DNA from: Alphaproteobacteria bacterium
Lineage (GTDB): Bacteria; Pseudomonadota; Alphaproteobacteria; GCA-2731375
NCBI GenBank assembly: GCA_021776235.1
Contig: JAJFGG010000016.1
Coordinates: 96,165 to 160,164, forward strand
Length of the DNA: 64,000 bases
Direction: 5' to 3'
Positions 53,540 through 62,433 of this stretch are shown here, one piece after another. The position numbers and the translations under genes were made by a program. The notes beneath the pieces are model-generated. The model saw nothing but the letters and a program-made list of their open reading frames with translations, made no database searches and had not been told where the DNA came from. Positions within the stretch are counted from its first letter, which is position 1, and each line of letters opens with the position of its first letter.

Positions 53540-55309
53540 ATGAAAGGCGGAGAGTTGATTGCCCAGTTCCTGGTGCAGGAAAAAATTCCTTATGTGTTCG
53601 GTATCTGCGGACACGGCAATGTCGGCCTGCTGGACGAACTCTATGCCGTCCGGGATGAGGTCAAACTGATCTCGCCGCGCCATGAACAGACCGCGGCGCA
53701 CATGGCGGATGCCTATTTCCGGATCAAGCACGAACCCGTTGCCACATTGACCTCGTGCGGGCCCGGTTCGGCCAATATTGTCATGGGTATTGCCAATGCC
53801 CTGGCGGATTCATCCGCCATCCTGGCGCTGACGGCAAACGTGCCCACGCAACAGTTCAATCGTGGACCATTTCAGGAAATCAACCGCCATTTTGCGGCCG
53901 ACTTTCCGTCTGTTTTGAAGCCTGTGGTCAAACGCAGCTTTCAGCCAACGCGGGTCGATATGCTGCCCCTGACCCTGCGCCAGGCCATCGAGCTGGCGGT
54001 TTCGGGGCGGCCCGGCCCAGTCCAGGTGGATATTCCGTTCAACGTCTTTCAGGAAGAAGCGGAGGTTGAATTGGAACCTTCGGCGCGCTTCAAGACCCGC
54101 AAACGGTCGGGCGCCGACCCGGCGGATATTGAACAGGCCCTGACCATGCTGGGCGCGGCGGCGCGGCCGGTGCTGTTCATTGGCCATGGCGTAACCCTGG
54201 CGGAGGCCGCGCCTGAACTGACCCAGCTGGCCGAACGCCTGAATATTCCCGTGATCAGTTCGCCCAACGGCATGGGCTGCCTACCCATGGGGCACCCGCT
54301 GTCGCTTGGTTTCATCGGCCGCAACGGCACCTTCCCCGCCAACCAGGCCGGCCGTCACGCCGATCTGGTCATTGCCGTTGGCGCCCGTTTCGACGATCGC
54401 TCGTCATCCTCGTGGATTCCCGGCTACTCCTGGAACTTTCCGGCCTGCAAGCTTATCCATGTCGACATCGACGTTAACGAAGTCGGCCGCAACTATGTTC
54501 CCGACCTGGGACTTACGGCGGATGCCGGCAGTTTCCTGCGGCAGATGCTGGGCGCGGCACAGACGTTGGGCGGCGCGGTGCCGGCGCGAAAGGACTGGCT
54601 GGCCGAGATCGAAGGCTGGCGGCAGGAATGGGAGCGTTTCGTGGCGCCCAATTTCGAGCTTCGCACCTCGCCGCTGCGGCCCGAACAAGTGGTCGCCGAT
54701 ATCCGCGCGGTGCTGCCGGACGACGCCATCATTTCACTGGATTCCGGCGTGCACCACAACTGGTTCATGCAGTTCTGGGAGGCCCGTATGCCGCAGACGA
54801 TGTTGAACGCCTGGGGTTTTTCCGGCATGGGTTTCGGCGTTTCGGGGATCCTGGGCGCCAAATTGGCGGCGCCGGACCGGCCCTGTGTCGCCATTTGCGG
54901 CGACGGCGGTTTCACCATGACGCCGCATGTCCTGTGCACCGCGGTCGAATACGACATTCCCTGTATCTGGGTGGTCTGGAACAATTTCGCCTGGGGCGCC
55001 ATCCGCGATATCCAATACGGCATGTTCGGCGGCCGGGAGATCGGCACGGCCTTTTATCAGGGCGAAAACCGGGAACCTTACAATCCCGACTTCGCCGCTC
55101 TGGCCCGTGCCTGTGGCGTGCATGGCGTAACCGTTACCAGGTCGGAAGATTTCAAGGGCGCGCTGGAACATGCCATCGCACTGGGTAAACCGGCACTGAT
55201 AGACGTGCATGTGGATGCCGAAGTGCGGCCACCCGCCACGGGCACCTGGCAACTGCCACCGACGCCGTTCACGGAGCCGGCCTTTGGCGGCCCACTGCTA
55301 AAATCTTGA
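53540..55309 (+). CDS. ThDP-dependent acetolactate-synthase-like enzyme
   Basis: 589 aa. The activating Glu lies in SPRHEQTAAHMADAY. The ThDP motif is CGDGGFTM followed by NNFAWG about 30 residues later. The three-domain (Pyr, central, PP) build is complete. Family members include acetolactate synthase, 2-oxoacid decarboxylases and sulfoacetaldehyde acetyltransferase. No regulatory subunit gene follows, so biosynthetic acetolactate synthase is unlikely and decarboxylation of a 2-oxo acid from this gene run is more probable. The mo-hydroxylase gene follows after 57 bases. Confidence 0.9.
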   Translation: MKGGELIAQFLVQEKIPYVFGICGHGNVGLLDELYAVRDEVKLISPRHEQTAAHMADAYFRIKHEPVATLTSCGPGSANIVMGIANALADSSAILALTANVPTQQFNRGPFQEINRHFAADFPSVLKPVVKRSFQPTRVDMLPLTLRQAIELAVSGRPGPVQVDIPFNVFQEEAEVELEPSARFKTRKRSGADPADIEQALTMLGAAARPVLFIGHGVTLAEAAPELTQLAERLNIPVISSPNGMGCLPMGHPLSLGFIGRNGTFPANQAGRHADLVIAVGARFDDRSSSSWIPGYSWNFPACKLIHVDIDVNEVGRNYVPDLGLTADAGSFLRQMLGAAQTLGGAVPARKDWLAEIEGWRQEWERFVAPNFELRTSPLRPEQVVADIRAVLPDDAIISLDSGVHHNWFMQFWEARMPQTMLNAWGFSGMGFGVSGILGAKLAAPDRPCVAICGDGGFTMTPHVLCTAVEYDIPCIWVVWNNFAWGAIRDIQYGMFGGREIGTAFYQGENREPYNPDFAALARACGVHGVTVTRSEDFKGALEHAIALGKPALIDVHVDAEVRPPATGTWQLPPTPFTEPAFGGPLLKS

Positions 55310-55366
55310 CATCGATAGCTTCGGCCTTAACCGCTTTACAACGCTAACAACTAGCATGGTGCTATC

Positions 55367-57694
55367 ATGAACAAGTTCGGTATCGGGCAACCGGTCAAAC
55401 GGTTTGAGGACCGGCGCTTGCTGTCCGGCAAGGGCCGCTTTATCAACGATGTCAACCTGGCCGGGCAGGCCTATGCCGTGATTGTCCGCTCGCCCCACGC
55501 CCATGCGCGGATTGTCACCATGGACGCCTCGGCGGCCCGGGCGGCACCCGGCGTGCTTGCCGTCTACAGCGGCAAGGATATCACCGCCGACGGTCTGGGC
55601 ACCATGACGCCAACGGTGCAGCGCAAACGTCCGGACGGCACGCCGATGTTTGCCCGCTCCCATCCCGGCCTGGCCCTGAGCTGGGTCCGCTATGTCGGCG
55701 ACCCTTTGGCCCTGGTGGTCGCCGAAAGCCTGATGCAGGCGAAAGATGCGGCGGAACTGATCGCGGTCGAATACGATGATCTGCCCTCGGTTACCGATAC
55801 GGCGCAGGCGGCAAAGGGCGAGAGGGCGGTCTGGCCGGAATGCCCCGACAATGTCTCGAACGTCTTCGAGACCGGCGACAAGGCGGCGACGGAGGCGGCC
55901 TTTGCCCAGGCGGCGAAAATCGTCAGCCGGAGATATGTGATCAGCCGCGTCTACGCCCATTTCATGGAGCCGCGCGGCGTCATCGGCAGTTATGATCCGG
56001 GCGAGGACCGCTATACCCTCTATGCCGACGTACAGTATCCGCACCGGGTCCGCAATGCGCTGGCCAACAAGATCTTCAAGGTTCCGGAGAATAAAATTCG
56101 TGTCATCGCCGGCGATGTGGGGGGTGGTTTTGGCACCAAAGGCTGGCAGTACCCGGAACATCGCCTGATGCTCTGGGCATCGCGAAAACTGGGCCGTCCG
56201 GTGAAATGGTCCTGCGACCGGAGCGAGGCCATCCTGGCCGACGAGCACGCCCGGGACAATATCAGCGAAGCGGAATTGGCCCTGGACGGGGACAACCGGA
56301 TTTTGGGCCTGCGGGTCCGCACCTTGGCCAATGTAGGCGCCTATGTGTCCTCCGACCGCAACCTGCTGGCGACCTTCGCCAATGTTTCCACCTTGGTCGG
56401 GGTCTATAATATCGCCGCCGCGCATGTACATGTCTCTTGCGTCATGTCGAACAGCAACGGCACCGCGCCCTATCGCGGCGCCGGGAGGCCGGAAGCAATC
56501 TACGTCATGGAACGGCTGCTCGACGATGCCGCCAGGGAATTGAATCTGGATCGGATGGAACTGCGGCGCCGGAATATTATCCCGGCCCACGCCATGCCCT
56601 ATCGCAATGCCTTTGGCCGCATTTACGATTGCGGTCAGTTCGATGTGAATATGGAGCGGGTGTTGGAGCTGGCCGATTTTGCCCGCTTCGATGGCCGCCG
56701 TCGGGACGCCCAGGGGCGGGGCAGGTTGCGCGGTGTCGGCTTTGCCAATGCCATCGAAAGGGCCGCCTCGCCTGGCCTGGAATTTGCTGAAATCCGCTTC
56801 AACCCTTCCGGCAGCGCCACGATCCTGATGGGCAGCAAGAACCAGGGCCAGGGCCATGAAACCATATTCCGTCAGATCGCGGCCGAGCGCCTGGGCATCG
56901 ACCCCAGCGATATACAATATATCGACGGCGATACCGACCGGGTCGCTTTCGGCATCGGCACCAACGGCTCGCGCTCTACGGTCATCGGTGGTTCCGCCCT
57001 ATGGCAAGCGGCAGGCAAGATCATCGACAAGGGAAAACTAATAGCCGCTCATTTCATGGAAGTGGATGCAGGTGATATCGATTTCGCCGATGGCATGTTC
57101 ACCGTGGGCGGCACGGACCAGGGCATGAGCTTGCAGTACGTCGCCAAGTCCGCATTTATGCATGCCAAGCTGCCGCCAGGATTGGAAGGCGGTCTGTTCG
57201 AAACCGCCACCTTTTCTCCCGAGGCCGATACCTTTCCCAATGGGGCCCATGTCTGTGAAGTGGAAATCGACCCCGAAACCGGGGCGGTTGACCTCATCAG
57301 TTATGCCGTGGTCGACGACGTGGGCACGGTGATCAATCCCATCGGCCTCAAGGGTCAGATACATGGCGGCATCGCACAGGGATTGGGCCAGGCGTTAATG
57401 GAACAGGTGGTCTACGATCCCGACAGCGGCCAATTGTTGAGCGGTTCCTTCATGGACTACACCATGCCGCGGGCCGATACGACTTGTTCTATCCAGGTCG
57501 AAAGTAATCCGGTGCCGACGAAACAAAACCCCCTCGGCGCCAAGGGCGCGGGCGAGGCCGGCACTGTCGGCGCACTGCCGGCGGTGATGAATGCGGTACT
57601 GCATGCCCTGGCGCCACTGGGCGTAACTGACCTCGACATGCCGGCGACCAGCGAACGAGTCTGGCAGGCGATACAGCGCGCGAAGTCTAATTGA
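55367..57694 (+). CDS. Mo-dependent hydroxylase large subunit, xanthine dehydrogenase family
   Basis: 775 aa. VIAGDVGGGFGTKG and TAPYRGAGRPEAIYVMER are Mo-pterin binding segments, the latter being the form II (AYRGAGR) pattern rather than the form I CODH type (AYRCSFR). The catalytic Glu lies in KGAGEAGTVG near the C-terminus. Enzymes of this family need a 2Fe-2S subunit and usually an FAD subunit. Neither gene lies next to it in this window. It should hydroxylate an aromatic heterocycle or an aldehyde in the cytoplasm. Confidence 0.92.
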   Translation: MNKFGIGQPVKRFEDRRLLSGKGRFINDVNLAGQAYAVIVRSPHAHARIVTMDASAARAAPGVLAVYSGKDITADGLGTMTPTVQRKRPDGTPMFARSHPGLALSWVRYVGDPLALVVAESLMQAKDAAELIAVEYDDLPSVTDTAQAAKGERAVWPECPDNVSNVFETGDKAATEAAFAQAAKIVSRRYVISRVYAHFMEPRGVIGSYDPGEDRYTLYADVQYPHRVRNALANKIFKVPENKIRVIAGDVGGGFGTKGWQYPEHRLMLWASRKLGRPVKWSCDRSEAILADEHARDNISEAELALDGDNRILGLRVRTLANVGAYVSSDRNLLATFANVSTLVGVYNIAAAHVHVSCVMSNSNGTAPYRGAGRPEAIYVMERLLDDAARELNLDRMELRRRNIIPAHAMPYRNAFGRIYDCGQFDVNMERVLELADFARFDGRRRDAQGRGRLRGVGFANAIERAASPGLEFAEIRFNPSGSATILMGSKNQGQGHETIFRQIAAERLGIDPSDIQYIDGDTDRVAFGIGTNGSRSTVIGGSALWQAAGKIIDKGKLIAAHFMEVDAGDIDFADGMFTVGGTDQGMSLQYVAKSAFMHAKLPPGLEGGLFETATFSPEADTFPNGAHVCEVEIDPETGAVDLISYAVVDDVGTVINPIGLKGQIHGGIAQGLGQALMEQVVYDPDSGQLLSGSFMDYTMPRADTTCSIQVESNPVPTKQNPLGAKGAGEAGTVGALPAVMNAVLHALAPLGVTDLDMPATSERVWQAIQRAKSN

Positions 57695-57739
57695 CAGGGG
57701 AACTATCAACCGGTCGGCGCGCACCCCATGTTCACCTGT

Positions 57740-57764
57740 TGAGAACCGCCACATTCTCAGGCGG
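57740..57764 (+). repeat. Two interleaved inverted repeats upstream of the SDR
   Basis: TGAGAA (57740-57745) pairs with TTCTCA (57754-57759). CCGCC (57746-57750) pairs with GGCGG (57760-57764). The arms alternate, so the two stems exclude each other unless a pseudoknot forms. They lie about 50 bases before the SDR start at 57816. Confidence 0.4.
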
Positions 57765-57815
57765 GGTTAATGTCCCTGTTTTGGTATCATACGGTGAAAA
57801 AAAAGGGTGTTGGCA

Positions 57816-58598
57816 ATGAGCGGAAGATTGACGGGACGGCGGGCGGTGGTGACCGGGGGCGCCGCCGGCATCGGGCGGGCCATCGCGGCGGCCTATCTGC
57901 GCGAAGGGGCATCGGTGGTAATCGCCGATATCGATGCGGCGGCGGCGGATCGCACAGCGGCGGAGCTTTCCGGCACCGGGGAGATCTCCGCCCTTGGCTG
58001 CGATGTTACCAAATCATCGGAAACCCGGACTTTGGCGGGGGAAGCCACACGCCGGCTGGGCAGTGTCAATGTGCTGGTCAACAATGCCGGATTAAGCGGC
58101 CGGGGGTTGATTACTGAGATCCCCGAAGACCGCATCGATGCGCTGCTGGCGGTCAACCTGAAGGGCGTTATCCTGTGCGCACAAGCCTTTGCCCAGGGTA
58201 TGTACGACGAGGGCGAGGCGGTAATGATCAACATGTCGTCCCAGGCCGGCAAGCGCGGCTGGCCCGAGCTATCGGTATATGGCGCCACCAAGGCCGGCGT
58301 ACTGGGCATGAACCGGGCCCTCGCGGTGGAACTTGCCCCCAGGGTCCGCGTCAACGCGATCTGTCCCGGTTATATCAGCGACGTGGGCATGGCCTGGCGC
58401 GGCTGGGAAGCGCGGGTACAAACGGAAGGTGGCGACGCCGCCGGAATTGGCCGGCGTTTCGCTGAAGAAAACATCCCCCTGCAGCGCCTGCAAAGCGCCA
58501 GCGACATCGCCAACACGGCGGTATTCCTGGCCTCCGACGAGGCCCGCGAGATCACCGGCGAGGCCATCAACGTGGGCGGCGGCGTTGTCATGGATTGA
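57816..58598 (+). CDS. Short-chain dehydrogenase/reductase
   Basis: 260 aa from the ATG at 57816. TGGAAGIG at residues 14-21, VNNAG, and the catalytic Ser-Tyr-Lys set (MSSQAG, then YGATK) make it a classical SDR. NAICPGYI is the segment after the active site. The cofactor is probably NAD(H), because an Asp ends the second beta strand (IADID). It is the last plus-strand gene of the run and would interconvert an alcohol and a ketone from the preceding enzymes. Confidence 0.9.
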   Translation: MSGRLTGRRAVVTGGAAGIGRAIAAAYLREGASVVIADIDAAAADRTAAELSGTGEISALGCDVTKSSETRTLAGEATRRLGSVNVLVNNAGLSGRGLITEIPEDRIDALLAVNLKGVILCAQAFAQGMYDEGEAVMINMSSQAGKRGWPELSVYGATKAGVLGMNRALAVELAPRVRVNAICPGYISDVGMAWRGWEARVQTEGGDAAGIGRRFAEENIPLQRLQSASDIANTAVFLASDEAREITGEAINVGGGVVMD

Positions 58599-58693
58599 CA
58601 GCGGTGATGGCATGCCGATCGCGCAGTTTTCAATTAACTGGAGCCGTTACTGCTCGATCTCTAAAAGCCTGCGCACCATGGGTTAAATGGTCT

Positions 58694-59371
58694 CTAAGGC
58701 CCGTACGAAAGAGCCGGAAACCAGTTTTCGCCGCGCCCCGCCTTGGTCAAATCCAGGACATTCCATAACGGCCACAACATATCCACATGGCGGTTGTGCT
58801 GGCCCGCCTCGGCCGCGGCGAAAAACGCCTCCGAGCAATAGCAATGATGAATGGCACCATCGTGCCGCTGAAACACATTCAACATGGGTAGCTGACCACC
58901 GTCGCTGGTTTCGCCGAAATAGTCCTGGTTATAGGTGTTGCCGCCCGACGACAGCAGAGCCAGATCGTTCCAGCCCCGGGAGAGGGCGAAGGCCTCGAGA
59001 GTGGTGACGGGCGCTTTGGCCACAACCGCCAAATTGACCTGCTGTCGGATATGCGGCGCACTGCCGTTCAGGCTGTCCAGCATGGCTGTGCACATTGGAC
59101 ACGGCGCCGCGTCGTCTGGCGCATACATGAAACTGTAAATGACCAGGCTATCCTTGCCGTCGGCGAACAGCTCTGATAGCCGGATTTGGCCGCTCGCACT
59201 GTCGAAGACATAGTCCTGAGGCACCGGGCCACCCAAGGGTAATGCACGGCGCTTGGCCGCCACCGCCTCCACCTGCCGCCGAAGATCCAACTCGGCAGCC
59301 AGCAACTCGTCGCGCGCCTGACGATAGGCGCTGTTTTCGCCGGGAAATGACTTATCGTGAAATCCGCCCAT
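58694..59371 (-). CDS. DUF899 thioredoxin-like protein
   Basis: 225 aa. KRRALPLGGPVPQDYVFD, VIYSFMYAPDDAAPCPMCT and SLNGSAPHIRQQVNLAVVAKAP are typical of DUF899. The CPMC is a redox-like CxxC. The best start is the ATG at 59371, with GGGGCAGG upstream. Function is unproven. Members are thought to be thioredoxin-fold oxidoreductases. Adjacent, in the same direction, is malonyl-CoA decarboxylase, with no obvious link. Confidence 0.83.
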   Translation of the reverse strand: MGGFHDKSFPGENSAYRQARDELLAAELDLRRQVEAVAAKRRALPLGGPVPQDYVFDSASGQIRLSELFADGKDSLVIYSFMYAPDDAAPCPMCTAMLDSLNGSAPHIRQQVNLAVVAKAPVTTLEAFALSRGWNDLALLSSGGNTYNQDYFGETSDGGQLPMLNVFQRHDGAIHHCYCSEAFFAAAEAGQHNRHVDMLWPLWNVLDLTKAGRGENWFPALSYGP

Positions 59372-59449
59372 GACCTGCCCCAATCCAGGTAAGTTGCGTC
59401 AAGACAGATAAGGAAACATGTTTGCCATCGCACGGCAACCAGCAGGACA

Positions 59450-60847
59450 TTAGCCTTTGAGCAGGCGGCGGACGGCCGCGGCGGTCGTGATTTTGCCTCT
59501 GCCGCGATAGGCTTCGTGATTCTGTTCGATGTCAGCCAGTTTATAGAGATAGTTCACCATAAAACCGGCCGCGCCCTCCATTCCGTTCTGCGAGGTGTCA
59601 CCCAGCCAGTTGATACGCTCCAACCGCGCGCCATTGGACAAGTGGAAATTCTGCACCGGATCGAGGGCACGCTGGCCGCGCTTCTCCTGCAGCAGATAGC
59701 GCGCCGCCAGGGGTTCCAGAACCGGGCGCAGGACCGCCGCCAAATTCTTGTCCCTGTGCCAGTCGGCGCGCGCCAAAAGAGCGCGAATGGCAGTCCGCCC
59801 CTCGTCCAGTCCGGCCGCCTCGATCAGGGCGGCATCCTGATCGTCCGACCAGGGCCGCTCGTCCGAACGGGTCAGCAGGTCCGTTAGCCAGGCCCGAAAC
59901 CCCGGCACCGGCGACAATGTGGCAAAGGTTTTCAGGTTGGGCAGTTCCGCGCGCAATTCATCAACAACCCGTTTGATCAGGAAATCACCGAGACTGACTT
60001 TAGCCAGGCCGGCCTGGGCATTGGAGATGGAATAGAAAATCGCCGTATCGGCTTTGCCAGGATCCCCCTCGGGCGCATGTTCGTCCAGCAGCACCTGCAC
60101 ATTGTCCGCCATGCCGCTAACCAAGGCGACCTCGACAAAAATCAGGGGTTCGTCGGGCATACGGGGATGGAAAAAGGCAAAGCACCGGCGGTCTGAATCC
60201 AGCCGGTTCTTCAAGTCATCCCAGGAGCGTATTTCGTGCACGGCCTCGTAGGCCATCAGTTTTTCCAACAGCGCCGCGGGGGCGTCGTGCCAGGTCATGC
60301 CGCGCAGATTAAGAAAACCGATGTCGAACCAAGATGTCAGCAGTTCGCGCAAATCTTCATTCAGGGATTGCAACGAAGGCTCTTCGCGCAACAGCGACAG
60401 TATCTCGGCCCGCATGTCGACCAGGAATTTGACCCCTTGGGGCAAGGCGTTGAACTGGGTCAACAGATCGACCCGCCTATGGACCAGAGCCGCACGCAAA
60501 AGCCGCTCTTCCCGGCTGCTGTCCGCGTCCGGTTGCACCGTCTGCAGGGCCGCGATAGCCGCATCCACGCGGGCGCGGTCGAGGCCATAGTCCTGGGCCA
60601 ACAGCAACAGAAAACGCCGCCTGCCCTCCGGTCCCAATTGCAGATACATATGGCCCAGATCGGCCGCTTTGGCACGGGCCGATACGTCACCGCCACGCCG
60701 GCCCAGGCAATCCTCGATCTGCTGTTTCAGCTTCTCAATTCCGGAATCGCTCAACGTAGCGCCCGGTGTCTCAGAATCCGAGGCGCCAAAGAGCGCCCGC
60801 CGAAGGGGCGCAAAGGTACGATCGAAAAGGCTCTCTCTATACAACAT
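59450..60847 (-). CDS. Malonyl-CoA decarboxylase
   Basis: 465 aa from MLYRESLFDR. HPRMPDEPLIFVEVALV, AIFYSISNAQAGLAKVSLG and FATLSPVPGFRAWL are the conserved catalytic-domain segments, and GARLERINWLGDTSQNG is C-terminal. It converts malonyl-CoA to acetyl-CoA and CO2. An earlier start would add 40 residues that read like upstream noise. The family in alphaproteobacteria usually supports malonate use, but no malonyl-CoA synthetase (matB) is seen here. Confidence 0.9.
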   Translation of the reverse strand: MLYRESLFDRTFAPLRRALFGASDSETPGATLSDSGIEKLKQQIEDCLGRRGGDVSARAKAADLGHMYLQLGPEGRRRFLLLLAQDYGLDRARVDAAIAALQTVQPDADSSREERLLRAALVHRRVDLLTQFNALPQGVKFLVDMRAEILSLLREEPSLQSLNEDLRELLTSWFDIGFLNLRGMTWHDAPAALLEKLMAYEAVHEIRSWDDLKNRLDSDRRCFAFFHPRMPDEPLIFVEVALVSGMADNVQVLLDEHAPEGDPGKADTAIFYSISNAQAGLAKVSLGDFLIKRVVDELRAELPNLKTFATLSPVPGFRAWLTDLLTRSDERPWSDDQDAALIEAAGLDEGRTAIRALLARADWHRDKNLAAVLRPVLEPLAARYLLQEKRGQRALDPVQNFHLSNGARLERINWLGDTSQNGMEGAAGFMVNYLYKLADIEQNHEAYRGRGKITTAAAVRRLLKG

Positions 60848-60950
60848 CACGAGATCATTTCTTCTTTGAAGGCAAACAATGGCATGGAAAGGGTTACGAT
60901 AGTCTTCAAGCGGCGGCGCACGGGCCGGACAAATTTTTGTCCCTATGCCG

Positions 60951-62414
60951 CTATGTGGCTTCCGCACGCAGATTAGTCAATACAGCCGGCAACATTCGGG
61001 GCAGGTCTTCCGCGATCAAACCTGGTCCGAAGTTCGTGGCGGCGGCACCATGCAACCAACAGGCCGCCGCCGCCGCCTCGAAGGCCGGCACGCCCTGGGC
61101 CAACAGACCGGTGCAGAAACCAGCCAGTACGTCACCCGATCCGGCCGTTGCCAAATCAGCCGGCGCATTGGCGTTGATTACGGCCCGGCCATCGGGCGCT
61201 GCGATTACCGTATCAGGGCCCTTTAACAGGACCACCGCACCACAATCAACCGCCGCCCGGCGGGTGCCTCGCAGCTTATCGTCCAGGTTCTTGAACAGCC
61301 GGCCGAATTCGCCCCGATGCGGGGTCAGAATGCAATTGCCGTGCAACTTGCGAAACAAAGCCTTGCGGGCGTTGGCAAAGGCCGTGATGGCGTCGGCGTC
61401 CAGCACCACGGCCTTGCCCAGGTCCAAAGCAGCCAGAACGTTGTCGCGCAAGCGCTTGCCCACGCCCGCGCCCGGGCCCAGGCAGACGGCATTGCGCCGT
61501 GGATCCGACAACAGCCGGCGAAATCCTGCACTGTCGCGCCAGGAATTGATCATCACGGCGGTCAGGTGCGCGGCATTCTCTGGCACCGCCGCATGGGGCG
61601 ATGCAACAGTCACCAGGCCGGCCCCCACCCGCAGCGCGGCCATGGCGGCCAGGCGCGCGGCCCCGGTTTTGCCTACGCCGCCGCTTAACACCAGCGCATG
61701 GCCACGGCTGTATTTATGTCCTTCGGGCGATAGCGGCGGCCAGCACGGCAGCCAGATGGCTGGCTGGTTTATCCAGGTCCGAGGTTGGATCTGCTTCAGG
61801 ACCCTGTCGGGAATGCCGATGTCCACGACCCGCAGTTCGCCGCACAAGCCCCGGCCCGGATGCAGCAGATGACCGCTCTTGGGCCGAAAAAATGTCACGG
61901 TCATGGCCGCCTGGGGGGCAAATCCCAACACCTGCCCACTGTCCCCGTGCAGACCGGAGGGCGTATCGACGGCAATAATGGGAAGCTCCCGGGCCCGCGC
62001 CGCCGCCAGAACCGTCTTTGCCCGGCCTGTTACAGGACGGGCCAGACCAGCGCCGAAAATGGCATCGACGACAAGGGCGGCGCCGTCCAGTACTTCGTTT
62101 TCCATGGGTGCCACCCGGCCGCGCCAACGCTTGGCCATGACGGCGGCATCGCCGCGCAATTTAGCTCGCTCACCCAACAGGGCCAAAGAGACCTTGGCGC
62201 CGGCCTTCTTCAAAAGCCGGGCGATGACGAAGCCGTCGCCGCCATTGTTACCGGGGCCGCACAGAACGGTCGTGGGCCGCGGGCCGAAGCGCTCCAGGAT
62301 TGCCCTGGCGATTTCGCGCCCGGCGGCCTCCATCAGTACTTCACCGCTGATCCCCGCAGCCATGGCCGCGCGGTCGGCGTCGTACATTTGCTGGACCGAA
62401 AGCAATTCCGTCAT
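60951..62414 (-). CDS. nnr: Bifunctional NAD(P)HX epimerase/dehydratase
   Basis: 487 aa. The N-terminal YjeF_N (epimerase) half holds CGPGNNGGDGFVIARLL. The C-terminal ADP-dependent dehydratase half holds LTPHRGEFGRLF and TAGSGDVLAGFCTGLLAQG. It repairs hydrated NADH and NADPH, which is housekeeping. The order of the two domains is as in E. coli YjeF. Confidence 0.94.
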   Translation of the reverse strand: MTELLSVQQMYDADRAAMAAGISGEVLMEAAGREIARAILERFGPRPTTVLCGPGNNGGDGFVIARLLKKAGAKVSLALLGERAKLRGDAAVMAKRWRGRVAPMENEVLDGAALVVDAIFGAGLARPVTGRAKTVLAAARARELPIIAVDTPSGLHGDSGQVLGFAPQAAMTVTFFRPKSGHLLHPGRGLCGELRVVDIGIPDRVLKQIQPRTWINQPAIWLPCWPPLSPEGHKYSRGHALVLSGGVGKTGAARLAAMAALRVGAGLVTVASPHAAVPENAAHLTAVMINSWRDSAGFRRLLSDPRRNAVCLGPGAGVGKRLRDNVLAALDLGKAVVLDADAITAFANARKALFRKLHGNCILTPHRGEFGRLFKNLDDKLRGTRRAAVDCGAVVLLKGPDTVIAAPDGRAVINANAPADLATAGSGDVLAGFCTGLLAQGVPAFEAAAAACWLHGAAATNFGPGLIAEDLPRMLPAVLTNLRAEAT

Positions 62415-62433
62415 GGCGCAGCCTTATACACAA

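Noticed and set aside
55298..56917. 539-codon antisense frame inside the Mo-hydroxylase gene
   Set aside because: It lies opposite a clearly recognised gene in a GC-rich region, where long antisense frames are common.
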